A stretch of 64,000 nucleotides of DNA from Kushneria indalinina DSM 14324 (GCF_003385845.1 NZ_QRDJ01000006.1:1114707-1178706); one strand, 5' to 3'; counted from the first letter of the stretch, positions 8,747 to 20,112 are shown. The notes: generated by a model from the letters alone, not told the origin. Numbers and translations are program-made.

Positions 8747-9037
8747 TCAGGCATTGGCATCCTTGGGTGGCCGACCCCGACGCTTCCTTGGCTGCTCGTT
8801 GCCGACAAGGTCATTAACAGACAAACCGGCATCCGTCATGGCAGCACGGATTTCGGCAAGTTTCTGTTCCTTGCTCGCCTCTTCCTGACGTCGCTTTTGT
8901 TCCTCTTCCTGCTTTTGTGTCATGACCTCATCAATGATTTCAGACAGCTTGCTCAACTGCTCCATACTCAATTGACGCGCCGCAGCCCTTGCTACATTCT
9001 TGTTGCGAGCGATCTTTTCCAGTGTTTCTGTCGACAT
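8747..9037 (-). CDS. H-NS-like protein with AT-hook in place of the usual DNA-binding domain
   Basis: A 96-residue nucleoid-associated protein candidate. Residues 15-80 resemble the H-NS N-terminal oligomerisation helices: an AARQLSMEQLSKLSEIIDEV helix, a charged Glu/Lys/Arg coiled coil, then AGLSVNDLV matching the H-NS DGIDPNELL turn. The usual C-terminal domain is absent. The protein instead ends in RKRRGRPPKDANA, whose RGRP core is a canonical AT-hook. The ATG at 9037 is preferred over a GTG at 9046 because GGAG lies 8 bases upstream. Family placement is by pattern; DNA binding is inferred from the AT-hook. Confidence 0.8.
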   Translation of the reverse strand: MSTETLEKIARNKNVARAAARQLSMEQLSKLSEIIDEVMTQKQEEEQKRRQEEASKEQKLAEIRAAMTDAGLSVNDLVGNEQPRKRRGRPPKDANA

Positions 9038-9120
9038 ATCAAGCACTCCAAATAAAAGACATATGCCTCGAGTAGTATATACCCTGAAAAAGGGTTAGCA
9101 ATTATTCAATATAAAGAAAA

Positions 9121-9140
9121 GGGCCAACATGTGTCGGCCC
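9121..9140 (-). terminator. Terminator of the moa operon
   Basis: Stem GGGCC / GGCCC with a further inner ACA/TGT pairing, flanked by A-runs on the left and six T on the right. It lies just past the moaA stop on the minus strand and probably works in both directions. Confidence 0.8.
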
Positions 9141-9163
9141 TTTTTTCATAAAAGCAGGACGTT

Positions 9164-10153
9164 CTAGCCCCCTGTCATATTCATGAATCTGACAATCTGC
9201 ACATCGCCATCGGTCGTAAAATGATGGCGATGAGGCTTGAGAGACATCGACTCACGAATTCTTTGCTTCAGAGGCTCTATTTCACCCGGGTTTTCGCGGA
9301 TGACCTCACGTAAATCCGTGGAGTGCTCATTGCCCAGGCACAGCAGCAGCCTGCCCTCGCAGGTCACACGCACTCTGTTGCAAGTGTCGCAAAAGTTATG
9401 ACTATGAGGAGAAATAAACCCGATTCTTGAGTTGCTGTCAGCCATGCGGTAGTAACGCGATGGCCCTCCTGAATTTTCGGCAGAGTGCAGCAACGGATAG
9501 CGGGTTTCTATGACCGAACGCACCTCATCGCTGGAGCAAAAGGTCTCCTGACGTGAATGCTCTGATACATCACCCAGTGGCATTTCTTCGATAAAGCTGA
9601 TATCGATCCCTTCATCGCGAGCGAACTCTACCAGATCGGGTATCTCATCATCATTTCGCCCCTTGAGAATGACAGCATTGAGCTTGATACGCTCAAAGCC
9701 TGCCTCTTTTGCAGCGTGAATACCGTCGATAACCTTCTCGAGATTCCCGGTCCGGGTAAGCTCCTTGAAACGCTCCGGTTTCAGGGAATCGAGGCTGATA
9801 TTGAGTCGCTGCATCCCCGACTCACGCAGCGACGACGCATACTTTCTCAGTTGCGCTCCATTGGTGGTCATGGTGAAGTCACGAAGGCCTTCCAGTGCAC
9901 CGATATTGCCGACCAGTTCATCGATATTGCGTCGTACCAGGGGCTCACCGCCGGTCAAGCGGATCTTCTCCACGCCCAGCTCTGTAAATGCCTGCGCGAC
10001 AAGCGAGATTTCCTCAATGGAAAGCACCTGATCACGCGGGAGAAAGGTCATTTCCTCACTCATGCAATAGACGCAGCGAAAATCGCAGCGATCCGTTACA
10101 GAGATGCGGACGTATTTGATACGACGATCAAAATCATCAATCAATTCACTCAT
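9164..10153 (-). CDS. moaA: GTP 3',8-cyclase (radical SAM)
   Basis: First step of molybdenum cofactor synthesis: with MoaC it turns GTP into cyclic pyranopterin monophosphate. The radical SAM cluster motif CxxxCxxC is at Cys23, Cys27 and Cys30. The C-terminal substrate-binding cluster is at Cys255, Cys258 and Cys272. The protein ends in Gly-Gly as MoaA does. 329 residues. Its ATG overlaps the moaE stop by 4 bases (ATGA), so the two are translationally coupled, and it is the last gene of the operon. Confidence 0.96.
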   Translation of the reverse strand: MSELIDDFDRRIKYVRISVTDRCDFRCVYCMSEEMTFLPRDQVLSIEEISLVAQAFTELGVEKIRLTGGEPLVRRNIDELVGNIGALEGLRDFTMTTNGAQLRKYASSLRESGMQRLNISLDSLKPERFKELTRTGNLEKVIDGIHAAKEAGFERIKLNAVILKGRNDDEIPDLVEFARDEGIDISFIEEMPLGDVSEHSRQETFCSSDEVRSVIETRYPLLHSAENSGGPSRYYRMADSNSRIGFISPHSHNFCDTCNRVRVTCEGRLLLCLGNEHSTDLREVIRENPGEIEPLKQRIRESMSLKPHRHHFTTDGDVQIVRFMNMTGG

Positions 10154-10602
10154 TGCTGCTCCCAGCGCTTCAACGACGCCAGATCGCTTTCACGCTCACT
10201 GACCCAGTAAGCACCACTTTGGGTATGTTCTTTTTTCCAAAAGGGCGCACTGGTCTTTAAAAAATCCATGATAAAAGCGCAGGCTTCAAAAGCTGCATGA
10301 CGGTGCGCCGTACTGACAAGTACGGCCACGATATCGTCTCCCGGTGTCATATAACCGATACGATGCACAATGATCGCATCATTGATCTCCCAGCGACCCT
10401 GCGCCCGCTCAACCACATTTTCCAGCGCCCTTTCGGTCATGCCAGGATAATGCTCAAGCGACAGTGCCGTGACCTCAGGTGATTCATTGAAATCCCTGAC
10501 CCGACCAACGAAACTGACCACTGCACCGGTATTGTGGCTGCCTTCTGAAAGCCCCTTGTAAAGGGCACCAATATCGAAGGGCTCATGCTGTATCCTAATC
10601 AT
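10150..10602 (-). CDS. moaE: Molybdopterin synthase catalytic subunit
   Basis: Uses the thiocarboxylated tail of MoaD to put the dithiolene sulfurs into precursor Z. The catalytic lysine region [17 protein letters not shown] and [20 protein letters not shown] are present. I chose the ATG at 10602, giving [11 protein letters not shown] like other MoaE proteins and 150 residues; the longer frame from 10662 would overlap the preceding gene. Its partner MoaD is not a separate gene here but is fused to MoaC immediately upstream, 22 bases away. Confidence 0.94.
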   Translation of the reverse strand: MIRIQHEPFDIGALYKGLSEGSHNTGAVVSFVGRVRDFNESPEVTALSLEHYPGMTERALENVVERAQGRWEINDAIIVHRIGYMTPGDDIVAVLVSTAHRHAAFEACAFIMDFLKTSAPFWKKEHTQSGAYWVSERESDLASLKRWEQQ

Positions 10603-10624
10603 GCATTTTTTCTGACAATCATGA

Positions 10625-11428
10625 TCAGCCTCCGGTAACGGGTGGGAAAAAGGCAACCTCATCGCCGGGATTTATGGTGATATCCCCCTGTACCATATCG
10701 TGATTGACAGCACACAGCAGGCGCGGCTGATCCAGTGCCTGCGGCGCATCAACCTGCGACTTTACCCACTCCTTTAGTCCCCTCAGTGTAGGAGACGATA
10801 GATGCCCTGGTAAAACACTCAATTTTTCGATACCCAGGCGTTCTCTGAGTTCGGCAAAAAAGCGTATCTCAATGGGGCTTTCATTCGATTTATCTGAAAG
10901 ATCGGTAGTGTCAGCGACAGGCGCCACCGTGTCACTGGATACTGTTTCCGGCGATGCCTTTCTTTCCCAGACACCCGACTGACCACCGCTTTTATGCTCA
11001 AGGCGCACGTCCATGATTTCCATGCCACGATCCACGGCCTTGCACATGTCATAAAGCGTCAGACAGGCCACGGAAACTGCCGTCAGCGCCTCCATTTCCA
11101 CGCCTGTGCGCCCACCGAGACGGCAAAAGGCACTGACCCGCACACAGTGAGCAGCCGTATCGAGCTCAAAATCCACCGTCACCTTTGAAAGCATCAGAGC
11201 ATGACACAACGGGATCAGCTCATGCGTGCGTTTGGCCGCCTGAATGCCGGCAATACGCGCTGTCGTCAGTACATCTCCCTTGGGCATGCTGCCGTCGGCG
11301 AGAAGTTTCAATGTCTCGGGCTGCATGACAATGCGACCGCTGGCCACGGCTTCACGATGGCTGCTCTGCTTGTCCGATACATCGACCATGCTCGCCTCAC
11401 CCCGTTCGTTAAGGTGGGTCAATGTCAT
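10625..11428 (-). CDS. MoaC-MoaD fusion: cPMP synthase joined to molybdopterin synthase small subunit
   Basis: One uninterrupted frame of 267 residues with two Moco enzymes. Residues 1-157 are MoaC (MVDVSDK, catalytic Lys50 in [14 protein letters not shown], and Lys130 in [10 protein letters not shown]). Residues 158-185 are an acidic Ser/Thr/Asp-rich linker. Residues 186-267 are MoaD ([17 protein letters not shown] ... [14 protein letters not shown]) ending in the essential Gly-Gly that is adenylated and thiocarboxylated. The fusion joins the steps before and at dithiolene formation and lies between moeA and moaE. No stop or alternative start suggests two separate genes. Confidence 0.93.
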   Translation of the reverse strand: MTLTHLNERGEASMVDVSDKQSSHREAVASGRIVMQPETLKLLADGSMPKGDVLTTARIAGIQAAKRTHELIPLCHALMLSKVTVDFELDTAAHCVRVSAFCRLGGRTGVEMEALTAVSVACLTLYDMCKAVDRGMEIMDVRLEHKSGGQSGVWERKASPETVSSDTVAPVADTTDLSDKSNESPIEIRFFAELRERLGIEKLSVLPGHLSSPTLRGLKEWVKSQVDAPQALDQPRLLCAVNHDMVQGDITINPGDEVAFFPPVTGG

Positions 11429-12660
11429 ATCAATTCTCCAAGCGGTTGTATGGTCACGGGCGTGCCGGCATCACAGGCCTCCATATCGGCAGGCAGCTCT
11501 ATCAGGCAGTTGGCGTCATAAAGTGAACTCAAACGGTGCGAGCCCTGCTCCTTAAGAGCGCTGACACTGATGACGCCCTGAGCATCGATATGATAGCGAC
11601 CTCTCAAGAGATCCAGACGGCCGAAACGCCCCTTCAGGGACTGCTCGCTGATGGCATGCCATTTAACGGCTTCCCAGTGGGTCATCCCGCAAAGCTGACG
11701 AAACAGGGGCTGCACAAACTGCATGAGGGTGACCAGTGCTGCCACGGGATTGCCCGGCAGGCCAAAAAACGGTATCTGTTCAATATGGCCAAAGGCCATC
11801 GGCTTGCCCGGCCGCATGGCGACACGCCATGAGGTTACCTGCCCAAGCTGCTGAATGGCGGCACGCATCAAATCGGCCTGACCTGCTGACACCCCTCCCG
11901 AAGTAATGATCAGATCAGCCTGCCTGCTGGCGCTTGAAAGACGGCTCACGCTGTCCTCAAGACTGTCAGGCAGTATATCGGTCATGACAACGTCCGCTCC
12001 CCAGCGCTTCAGACAGGCCGCAAGGCTAAAGGCATTGGCATCAAACAGGGAAGGCGCAGCATCTTCGACGTCCCCGGCACGTCGGAGTTCGTCACCACTG
12101 GAAAAAATAGCGACTTTCGGCCGGCAGTGCACCTCGATGTACTCATGACCGAGTGAGGCTGCCATACCGAGCTGGGCAGGCCCCAGAGGCGTGCCGGGCG
12201 AAAGAACGCTGTCTCCAACGGCAACTTCTTCGCCGGCATGGCGAATGTTCTGCCCCTGCCCGACCGCTTCAGGTCGAGAGAGCTTGGCCCACTCACCGGT
12301 GACGATAATATCTTCTGCCATGACCACCGTATCGCAGCCGGCCGGCAGCGGTGCGCCCGTGGTAATGGACACCGCCTCACCCGGAGCCACCGCGGCATCA
12401 AAGGGATGCCCGGCCAGGGCCTCTCCTACCAGCCTGAAACATCGTCGGTCCTGATACGCGAAGGCAATGCCATCCATGGCAGAGGCGGTATAGCGTGGCA
12501 GCGGCAGCGTGGCCACGATCGGCGCGGCAAGTATCCGGTCGACAGCCTGCGCCAGAGGCACATGCTCCCGGCCCACCGGCATGGGCGCAGCGGCCCTGAT
12601 ATGCGCCAGCATCTCGCTGACATCAAGAAGCGCCCCGCTGCTGCCAAAACAATCACTCAT
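11425..12660 (-). CDS. moeA: Molybdopterin molybdenumtransferase
   Basis: Inserts molybdate into adenylated molybdopterin. I chose the ATG at 12660: it gives 411 residues, the E. coli MoeA length, and overlaps the mobB stop by 8 bases; the longer frame runs deep into mobB. Family motifs include [37 protein letters not shown] and the Mo-site [13 protein letters not shown]. Its stop overlaps the start of the moaC-moaD fusion by 4 bases, so the genes are translationally coupled. Confidence 0.94.
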   Translation of the reverse strand: MSDCFGSSGALLDVSEMLAHIRAAAPMPVGREHVPLAQAVDRILAAPIVATLPLPRYTASAMDGIAFAYQDRRCFRLVGEALAGHPFDAAVAPGEAVSITTGAPLPAGCDTVVMAEDIIVTGEWAKLSRPEAVGQGQNIRHAGEEVAVGDSVLSPGTPLGPAQLGMAASLGHEYIEVHCRPKVAIFSSGDELRRAGDVEDAAPSLFDANAFSLAACLKRWGADVVMTDILPDSLEDSVSRLSSASRQADLIITSGGVSAGQADLMRAAIQQLGQVTSWRVAMRPGKPMAFGHIEQIPFFGLPGNPVAALVTLMQFVQPLFRQLCGMTHWEAVKWHAISEQSLKGRFGRLDLLRGRYHIDAQGVISVSALKEQGSHRLSSLYDANCLIELPADMEACDAGTPVTIQPLGELI

Positions 12661-13219
12661 GACGCGGCCCCTGCGCCATGGCATGCCACCGGGAAGGCCA
12701 GGCAACCAGCCAATCCAGCAAGGCGGCGTGGTCATCAAGGTTCAGGCGCTCAACGCCCTGGGGCAAAGCCACCTCATCGGTGGTGGCCACCGCACGAACC
12801 CAGGGATCTTCAAAGGCGCGCAGTGACTTGCCCACGGCTTCACGATAAAGCTCAAGCTTGGGCAGTGACCACTGCTTGAACCCCTCGATCAGTACAAGAT
12901 CCGGTCCCAGCATCAGCACCTGATCCAGCAGTGTCAGCAGGCAGGGCTCCTCCTGACCGGGAGTTTCCATCATCAGGGCAAACCGTTTTCCGGAGGCGAC
13001 CAGCATTGGCGCAGCCCCCGCCGTTCGCAGACGATGGCTGTCCTTGCCGGGAACATCGACATCAAAGTCATGATGGGCATGCTTGATCACGGCCACATTG
13101 AGACCGCTCGAGCGCAAGGCGGGTAGAAGGGCTTCCAGCAGCGTTGTCTTGCCCGTACCACTCCAGGCCGCGATGCCCAGAAGCGGTGTATCAATGTCGG
13201 AAAGGGTCAGCTGCGTCAT
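12653..13219 (-). CDS. mobB: Molybdopterin-guanine dinucleotide biosynthesis adaptor MobB
   Basis: GTP-binding adaptor that assists MobA in forming bis-MGD. The P-loop AWSGTGKTT is at residues 18-26, followed by VAVIKHAHHDFDVDVPGKDS (switch region) and DLVLIEGFKQ. 188 residues, slightly longer than E. coli MobB. Sits between mobA and moeA in the operon. Confidence 0.93.
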   Translation of the reverse strand: MTQLTLSDIDTPLLGIAAWSGTGKTTLLEALLPALRSSGLNVAVIKHAHHDFDVDVPGKDSHRLRTAGAAPMLVASGKRFALMMETPGQEEPCLLTLLDQVLMLGPDLVLIEGFKQWSLPKLELYREAVGKSLRAFEDPWVRAVATTDEVALPQGVERLNLDDHAALLDWLVAWPSRWHAMAQGPRHE

Positions 13220-13292
13220 GGTACCTGCCAGAAAAAAGCGACACGGTTACCTGCCTGATATCAGGCCCGGCCCTGCATGACCCGTGACATGA

Positions 13293-13880
13293 TCATTGGC
13301 CAAAGGCATCCCTGTCGTTGAGTGTATTGATGTTGATAAAGGCCCGCGCATCATCAAAATGACAGGATGCATGCGGATGACGTGCATACCACTGATCAAT
13401 CTTGCGACCACCGCTGACCAACCACTGCTCGAGATCGTCTGCCAGCTCACGCTTCATGAGGACAACCGCAGGATGGGCACGCTCATGATCACTGGCATAG
13501 GCGATGTCCACCTCACGGTCCGTGAGTGTAGTCCAGAGCGCTTCTACCAGTGTGGCGGGAAGCGCCGGCGTATCACAGGGCACCATCAATACCAGTGGCG
13601 TTGAGGCTGCTCTGAGCGCGGCGTGAAAGCCTGCCAGCGGCCCGGCGCTGCCCGTGACGACATCAGAAATCACCGGATAACCCAGCGATGCATACTCCTC
13701 ATGATGGCGATTGGCATTGATCATGACCTGCGATACCTGAGGCGCGATCGTTGCCAGCACATGACTGACCAATGGCCGACCGGCCGCCTCGACCAGCCCC
13801 TTGTCGACGCCTCCCATGCGGCGTCCCAGACCACCGGCCAGTACCACGCCGGTAATACACGCCCGGTTCTCCATGGTCAC
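13293..13880 (-). CDS. mobA: Molybdenum cofactor guanylyltransferase
   Basis: Transfers GMP to molybdopterin for DMSO-reductase family enzymes. The nucleotide-binding signature VLAGGLGRRMGGVDKGL is near the N-terminus, and NANRHHEEYASLGYPVISD and LVLMVPCDTPALP follow in family order. 195 residues, as in E. coli. The start is 2 bases after the upp stop, so upp and the Moco genes may share one transcript. Confidence 0.94.
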   Translation of the reverse strand: MTMENRACITGVVLAGGLGRRMGGVDKGLVEAAGRPLVSHVLATIAPQVSQVMINANRHHEEYASLGYPVISDVVTGSAGPLAGFHAALRAASTPLVLMVPCDTPALPATLVEALWTTLTDREVDIAYASDHERAHPAVVLMKRELADDLEQWLVSGGRKIDQWYARHPHASCHFDDARAFININTLNDRDAFGQ

Positions 13881-13882
13881 TG

Positions 13883-14512
13883 TCAGCGCGTGCCGAAGAT
13901 CTTGTCACCGGCATCACCGAGCCCGGGAACGATATAGCCATGGCTGTCGAGGCCTTCATCGACCGCCGCCGTATAGAGCTCGATCTCGGGATGCGAACGG
14001 GAGACGCGTGCGATGCCTTCAGGCGTTGCCACCAGCACGATCACCTTGATCTGGCGACAGCCCTTGGCCTTGAGCATATCAAGCGTTGCGGCCATCGAGC
14101 CGCCGGTGGCAAGCATCGGGTCGATGACAATTGCCAGGCGCTCGTCCAGATCCTGCACAAACTTTTCGAAATAGGGGACCGGCTCGAAGGTCTCCTCATT
14201 GCGATAGAGACCCACGACGCTGATACGGGCACTCGGCAGAAGCGTTGTCACACCATCGAGCATCCCCAGACCGGCGCGCAGGATCGGCACGACCGTGACC
14301 TTCTTGCCCCTGATCTGCTGAACCTTGAGCGGCTTGCCGCTCCAGCCTTCGATGGTTTCATCACCTAGCTCCAGCCCCTTGGTGGCCTCATAGGTCAAAA
14401 GGGTCGCAAGCTCATTGGCCAGCTCGCGAAAGTGCTTGGTACTGATCCCCGCACCCCGCAGCAGTCCAAGCTTGTGTTTGACGAGAGGGTGATCAATGGT
14501 ATGAACATTCAT
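13883..14512 (-). CDS. upp: Uracil phosphoribosyltransferase
   Basis: Pyrimidine salvage: uracil + PRPP to UMP. I chose the ATG at 14512, giving [19 protein letters not shown] and 209 residues, the usual size; the longer frame adds an unrelated 20-residue extension. The PRPP loop [12 protein letters not shown] and the uracil-binding C-terminus [19 protein letters not shown] are intact. It heads the row of minus-strand genes that continues into mobA. Confidence 0.96.
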   Translation of the reverse strand: MNVHTIDHPLVKHKLGLLRGAGISTKHFRELANELATLLTYEATKGLELGDETIEGWSGKPLKVQQIRGKKVTVVPILRAGLGMLDGVTTLLPSARISVVGLYRNEETFEPVPYFEKFVQDLDERLAIVIDPMLATGGSMAATLDMLKAKGCRQIKVIVLVATPEGIARVSRSHPEIELYTAAVDEGLDSHGYIVPGLGDAGDKIFGTR

Positions 14513-14662
14513 GATGGATATACGGCCTGATAGAAGAATATCGCTGTCCTTTTTACAGGTTGAACAGCGCAAGTGCCCCCTATTCTACTCCGGCGCACAG
14601 AGACGGTTAAGTCTCCACGCGCCGACAACAGAGGACATATTGACACATTGCCATGACGCTAA

Positions 14663-15364
14663 TTAAGCGCCGGACAGTTGCTCAAGCGAAGGTAGACGCC
14701 AGTCGATGGGCGTTTCACCCTTTTGCGTCAGAAAGGCATTGGCTTTCGAGAAATGATGAGAGCCAAAAAAACCGCGGTGTGCCGCCAGCGGTGAAGGATG
14801 GGGCGCATGAAGCACCAGATGCTTCGTTCGATCCACGAAGGCCGCCTTTTTCTGGGCATAGCTGCCCCAGAGCAGAAAAACGACGTGCGAGCAGTGCTCG
14901 TTAATCGCTTCGATGGCCCGATCCGTAAAGGTCTCCCAGCCCTGCCCGCGATGTGAAGCGGCCTGTCCTCGCTCGACGGTCAGCACACTGTTGAGCAGCA
15001 GCACCCCCTGGCGCGCCCAGCTTTCCAGAAAGCCGTGATTGACCGGCTCAAAGGCCACATCATCGCCTTGCAGCTCCTTGTAGATATTGACAAGAGAGGG
15101 CGGAATGGCCACTTCCGGGCGCACCGAAAAACACAGGCCATGTGCCTGACCCGGCCCGTGGTAGGGGTCCTGCCCCAGAATGACGACCCTGACATTTTCC
15201 AGCGGTGTCAGTTCAAAGGCACGAAACCAGTGCTCGGAGGCCGGATAGATGACCTTGCGCTGATCCTTTTCATGACGCAAAAAGCCTTTCAGCGCCTGCA
15301 TGTAGGGAGCATCCACCTCGTCACCAAGGTAGCGATGCCAGCTCTCGGGCAGCGGCAGGGCCAT
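14663..15364 (-). CDS. ung: Uracil-DNA glycosylase
   Basis: Removes uracil from DNA as the first step of base excision repair. The catalytic water-activating motif [18 protein letters not shown], the [10 protein letters not shown] strand and the minor-groove loop [13 protein letters not shown] are complete. An AAGGAG site 5 bases before the ATG at 15364 fixes the start (233 residues). It begins 2 bases after the gpt stop and so forms the end of an apt-gpt-ung operon. Confidence 0.96.
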   Translation of the reverse strand: MALPLPESWHRYLGDEVDAPYMQALKGFLRHEKDQRKVIYPASEHWFRAFELTPLENVRVVILGQDPYHGPGQAHGLCFSVRPEVAIPPSLVNIYKELQGDDVAFEPVNHGFLESWARQGVLLLNSVLTVERGQAASHRGQGWETFTDRAIEAINEHCSHVVFLLWGSYAQKKAAFVDRTKHLVLHAPHPSPLAAHRGFFGSHHFSKANAFLTQKGETPIDWRLPSLEQLSGA

Positions 15365-15366
15365 GA

Positions 15367-15855
15367 TTACTCCTTGCGGGTACGAAACTGATCCACCAGC
15401 GGCTCGACAAAGGAGATGCCCATGTCCCATGGGAACTGGATCCAGGTATCCTGCGCCACTTCGGTGAGATACTGATCCACCATCGGGCGCCCTTCCGGCT
15501 TGGCGTAGATGGTCACGAAATGCGCGCGAGGCAACATCTCACGCACCGCGCCGGCCGTCTTGCCGGTATCGACCAGATCATCCACTAAAAGCCAGCCATC
15601 GCCATCATGATCGATGCCCTTGAGCACATTGATGCTGCTCTGCTCCATATGCTCATAGCTTTTGATGCAGACCGTATCGATCAGGCGGATATCAAGCTCG
15701 CGTGCGATCAGGGCCGCCGGAATCAGGCCACCGCGGGTGACGGCCACAATACCCTTGAAGTCACGTTCCATGAGCTGATGACACAGCATGCGCACGTCGC
15801 GATGAAGGCGGTCCCAGGAGATGGTGAACTGGTTATGATAGCGCTCGGTACTCAT
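15367..15855 (-). CDS. gpt: Xanthine-guanine phosphoribosyltransferase
   Basis: Purine salvage enzyme that converts guanine, xanthine and hypoxanthine to nucleotides. Closely follows E. coli Gpt in order: [31 protein letters not shown], the PRPP loop [13 protein letters not shown], and [10 protein letters not shown]...[14 protein letters not shown] chose the ATG at 15855 (AGGA upstream); 162 residues. It lies 40 bases downstream of apt. Confidence 0.94.
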   Translation of the reverse strand: MSTERYHNQFTISWDRLHRDVRMLCHQLMERDFKGIVAVTRGGLIPAALIARELDIRLIDTVCIKSYEHMEQSSINVLKGIDHDGDGWLLVDDLVDTGKTAGAVREMLPRAHFVTIYAKPEGRPMVDQYLTEVAQDTWIQFPWDMGISFVEPLVDQFRTRKE

Positions 15856-15895
15856 TGAAATATCCTGTGCGTCAAGGAAGACACGTCTGCCCTGC

Positions 15896-16453
15896 CTATT
15901 CGTCTTCGGTGAAGGTGCAGGCCGCAAAGACGCTGTAGCCTTCGGCGCGAATCATGTCACCGCCGCCAAGCTCGGGCAGATCAATGATGGCTGCCGTCTC
16001 AACGATGATGCCGCCGCTGCGCTCGATCAGCCGGGCAGCGGCCAGCATGGTGCCCCCCGTGGCAATCAGATCGTCCACCAGCAGGATCCTGTCGCCCTTT
16101 TGAAACGCATCGGAATGCAGCTCCACGGTCGACTCACCATACTCGAGGCTGTAGGTTTCGCTGATGGTACGAAACGGCAGCTTGCCCTTTTTCCGCACTG
16201 GTACGAAGCTGCATCCCAGCTCGTAGGCCAGTGGCGCGCCAATAATGAATCCACGCGCATCGATCGCTGCGATCGCATCGATATCAAGCTCCTGATATCG
16301 GTGAACGAAGCTATCGATCAGTTTTCGAAAGGCAGCACTGTTTTGCAGTACCGGCGTAATGTCGCGAAAGTTGACACCGGGTTCCGGCCAATCCTTCACG
16401 GTACGAATCACCGACTTGATATAGTCGCCGTAAATACTTGTCGCCACGTTCAA
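15896..16453 (-). CDS. apt: Adenine phosphoribosyltransferase
   Basis: Salvages adenine to AMP with PRPP. Typical APRT features: [33 protein letters not shown], the flexible loop VRKKGKLP, and the PRPP motif [14 protein letters not shown]. 185 residues. First gene of apt-gpt-ung. Confidence 0.95.
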   Translation of the reverse strand: MNVATSIYGDYIKSVIRTVKDWPEPGVNFRDITPVLQNSAAFRKLIDSFVHRYQELDIDAIAAIDARGFIIGAPLAYELGCSFVPVRKKGKLPFRTISETYSLEYGESTVELHSDAFQKGDRILLVDDLIATGGTMLAAARLIERSGGIIVETAAIIDLPELGGGDMIRAEGYSVFAACTFTEDE

Positions 16454-16573
16454 TCTCTCGTCGACCCATATGCAAAACGACCGGTCGTTGCCGGTCGCTT
16501 TATATAAACGCTGAACATTTTACCCAATGGCGCCCGTGCAAGCGACCCGCACAGGCCACATCGGCATGCAATT

Positions 16574-17182
16574 TCACGCTCTTGCAGCAAGAACGCGCTC
16601 GACAGTCTCGACAATGGTCTGTGTCTGGGGGTCAATTTCGATATTGACCTGATCACCGACGCCGCGAGTGCCGATCACGGTACGTGCCAACGTATCGGGA
16701 ATCAGGTTGACACAAAACTGGTGGCCCCTGACCTCACCGATGGTCAGGCTGATGCCATCCACCCCGATATAACCCTTGTCGAACAGAAATTTCGTCCACT
16801 GCTGCGGCAGCTCGAACCAGAGACGGCAGTTGTTGGGCGCATCCTCGCGTGACACCAGCGTCGCCATGCACATGACATGCCCCGACATCGCATGACCACC
16901 GATCTCGTCACCCAAACGTGCCGCTCGCTCTACATTCACATAATCTCCGACCTCCAGCGCACCCAGATTGGTCAGCGCCAGGGTTTCACGCATGAGATCA
17001 AAACCGATGTGCGACCCATCGATGGTCGTGACGCTCAGACAGCAACCGTTGTGCGCGACCGAGGCGCCATGGGCCAGCCCTTCAAGAAGCGGCGCGGGCA
17101 TGTCGATCACATGACGATTGAGCCCCTCCAGGCGTTCGATGGCTACCATCCGGGCCATGCCCTGTACGATACCGGTAAACAT
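16574..17182 (-). CDS. ribE: Riboflavin synthase
   Basis: Dismutates two 6,7-dimethyl-8-ribityllumazine to riboflavin. Two homologous lumazine-binding barrels are visible: MFTGIVQG...SVAHNGCCLSV...SFDLM-type strands, then GHAMSGHVM...DKGYIGVDGISLTIGE. The C-terminal helix NIEIDPQTQTIVETVERVL forms the trimer. Very close to E. coli RibE through its 202 residues. Transcribed alone, away from other rib genes; I see no FMN riboswitch upstream. Confidence 0.94.
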   Translation of the reverse strand: MFTGIVQGMARMVAIERLEGLNRHVIDMPAPLLEGLAHGASVAHNGCCLSVTTIDGSHIGFDLMRETLALTNLGALEVGDYVNVERAARLGDEIGGHAMSGHVMCMATLVSREDAPNNCRLWFELPQQWTKFLFDKGYIGVDGISLTIGEVRGHQFCVNLIPDTLARTVIGTRGVGDQVNIEIDPQTQTIVETVERVLAARA

Positions 17183-17423
17183 GATGGCCTCACTGATAGA
17201 TGAAAATGACCATACTCGCCTGTTCCGTGCGCGCTGTCACCCGGCATGGCCGATGGTCTGTCCATATAGCTGCGCTATAGGGTACTTATGACGCGAAAGA
17301 ACGCTGTATCAAGTATACTGGCGCGCTTTGTGCCCAATGCACTTTTCACGACGATCACATTCACCACGTCAGGCATGCGCCCGGTGGTAAACGACCCAAC
17401 TGTATTTAAGACATTCCAATCCG

Positions 17424-18447
<1,024 letters not shown>

Positions 18448-18467
<20 letters not shown>

Positions 18468-19101
18468 TCGTATTCTCGAGGCCGTTTTCGACACCTTCTA
18501 TCTGGTCATCTGCAGCGGCCTGATCGGTATTGCGCTGGGCATCGTGATGGGTGTGGCGCTCTACGTCACCCGGGAAAACCGCATCATGGCCATGCCGGTC
18601 CTCAACCGCGCCATCAGCCTGGTCGTCAACGTGGGCCGCTCGGTCCCCTTTATCATTCTGATGCTGGCACTGGCACCCTTTACCCGCTGGCTGGTGGGTT
18701 CCTATATCGGCACGACCGCCGCTCTGGTACCGCTGAGCATTGCCGCCATTCCCTTTGTCGCACGCCTGGTCGAGGGCGCCCTTAATGAAGTGCCTCACGG
18801 CCTGATCGAGGCGGCAGAGTCGATGGGTGCCACGCCGTGGCAGATCATTACCCGGGTGCTGCTGCCCGAGGCACGAGGCGGGCTGATCACGGCCGCCACC
18901 ATCACCATCATCGCGCTGATCGGCTACAGCGCCATGGCCGGTGCCATCGGCGCAGGCGGTCTGGGGGCCGTGGCCTATAACTACGGCTACTCCCGCTACA
19001 ACCCGATGGTCATGTTGGTGACGGTACTGATCATGGTGGTCATGGTGCAGGGCGTGCAGATGCTGGGCGATTTCTTCGTGCATCGCAGCCGCCATCGCTA
19101 G
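18448..19101 (+). CDS. metI: Methionine ABC transporter permease
   Basis: Five-helix inner-membrane permease of the MetNIQ importer. I chose the ATG at 18448 (MSSAMIDRILEAVFDTFYLV, 217 residues) with a GGAGG site 8 bases upstream; the longer frame lies wholly inside metN. The ATPase-coupling EAA-type loop EAAESMGATPWQIITRVLLPEA is present. Confidence 0.95.
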
Positions 19102-19226
19102 GCGCAGGCCACACGCCAGAAGCAACGATTTTAAAACAACAACGACGACACCCACGGGCGCTGCCAATGGCCCGTTCAACCCTTTCGACAGTATTTCCCG
19201 TCGAACCCATTGCAAGGATATGGCAC

Positions 19227-20045
19227 ATGAAGATGTTACCGAAGGTTCTGGGCACTGCGCTGGCACTGAGCGCCAGCGTCATGGTCACCGGCTGCGGCAG
19301 CCAGAGCGACGACGACAACACCATTCGCGTCGGCACCATGGCAGGTCCTGAAACGGCGCTGATGGAGACCGCCGCAGAAGTGGCTCAGGAGCAGTACGGA
19401 CTCAACGTCGAGATCACCGAGTTCAACGACTACGTCTCCCCCAATGCCGCACTTGACGATGGCAGCATTGATGCCAATGCCTATCAGCACCAGCCCTATC
19501 TGGACAGCATGATGGAAGACCGCGGCTTTGATTTCGTCGCCGCTGGCAAGACCTTCGTGTATCCGATCGGTGCCTACTCCGACAAGTACCAGAGCATTGA
19601 CGAGCTGCCGGAGGGCGCGTCCATTGCCGTTCCCAATGATCCCTCCAACGAAGCGCGCGCCCTGCTGCTGCTGGCCCGCGAAAACCTGATCACCCTGCGT
19701 GATCCGCAGAGTCCGACCGCCACGCCGGATGACATTACCGACAATCCGCACAACTATCAGCTGCGCGAACTGGACGCTGCCCAGCTCACCCGCGCTCTGC
19801 CCGATGTCGACATGGCCTTTATCAACAGCACCTACTCGGTAGCCGCCGATATGACCGTTGATCAGGCGCTGATCGTTGAGGATGGCGACTCCCCCTATGT
19901 GAACCTCATCGTGGTGCGCCAGGGCGATCAGAACGGCGAAAAGGTGCAGCACCTCGTTGACGCCTTCCAGAGCCAGCAGGTCATCGACAGGGCCGAGGAA
20001 CTCTTCCAGGGTGGCGCCATCGCGGGCTGGGAAAACGACCAGTAA
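19227..20045 (+). CDS. metQ: Methionine-binding lipoprotein
   Basis: Periplasmic, membrane-anchored substrate-binding protein for MetNI (NlpA family). From the ATG at 19227 it starts with a lipoprotein signal ending VTGC (Cys23). AAGGA lies about 8 bases upstream. Family motifs: VEITEFNDYVSPNAALDDGSIDANAYQHQPYLD, FPYPIGAYS-like KTFVYPIGAYSDK, and VPNDPSNEARALLLL. 272 residues. Confidence 0.95.
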   Translation: MKMLPKVLGTALALSASVMVTGCGSQSDDDNTIRVGTMAGPETALMETAAEVAQEQYGLNVEITEFNDYVSPNAALDDGSIDANAYQHQPYLDSMMEDRGFDFVAAGKTFVYPIGAYSDKYQSIDELPEGASIAVPNDPSNEARALLLLARENLITLRDPQSPTATPDDITDNPHNYQLRELDAAQLTRALPDVDMAFINSTYSVAADMTVDQALIVEDGDSPYVNLIVVRQGDQNGEKVQHLVDAFQSQQVIDRAEELFQGGAIAGWENDQ

Positions 20046-20064
20046 GCACCCATATGATTGACAG

Positions 20065-20084
20065 GGGCCGGCCCATGCCGGCCC
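20065..20084 (+). terminator. Terminator of metNIQ
   Basis: Stem GGGCCGGC / GCCGGCCC with a CCAT loop, followed by TTTTGTT, 20 bases past the metQ stop. Confidence 0.87.
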
Positions 20085-20112
20085 TTTTGTTATTCAGGCA
20101 TCGAGACAATTC

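Noticed and set aside
17183-17423. Possible SAM riboswitch or MetJ site before metN
   Set aside because: No S-box helix pattern and no AGACGTCT repeats were found; only one short inverted repeat.
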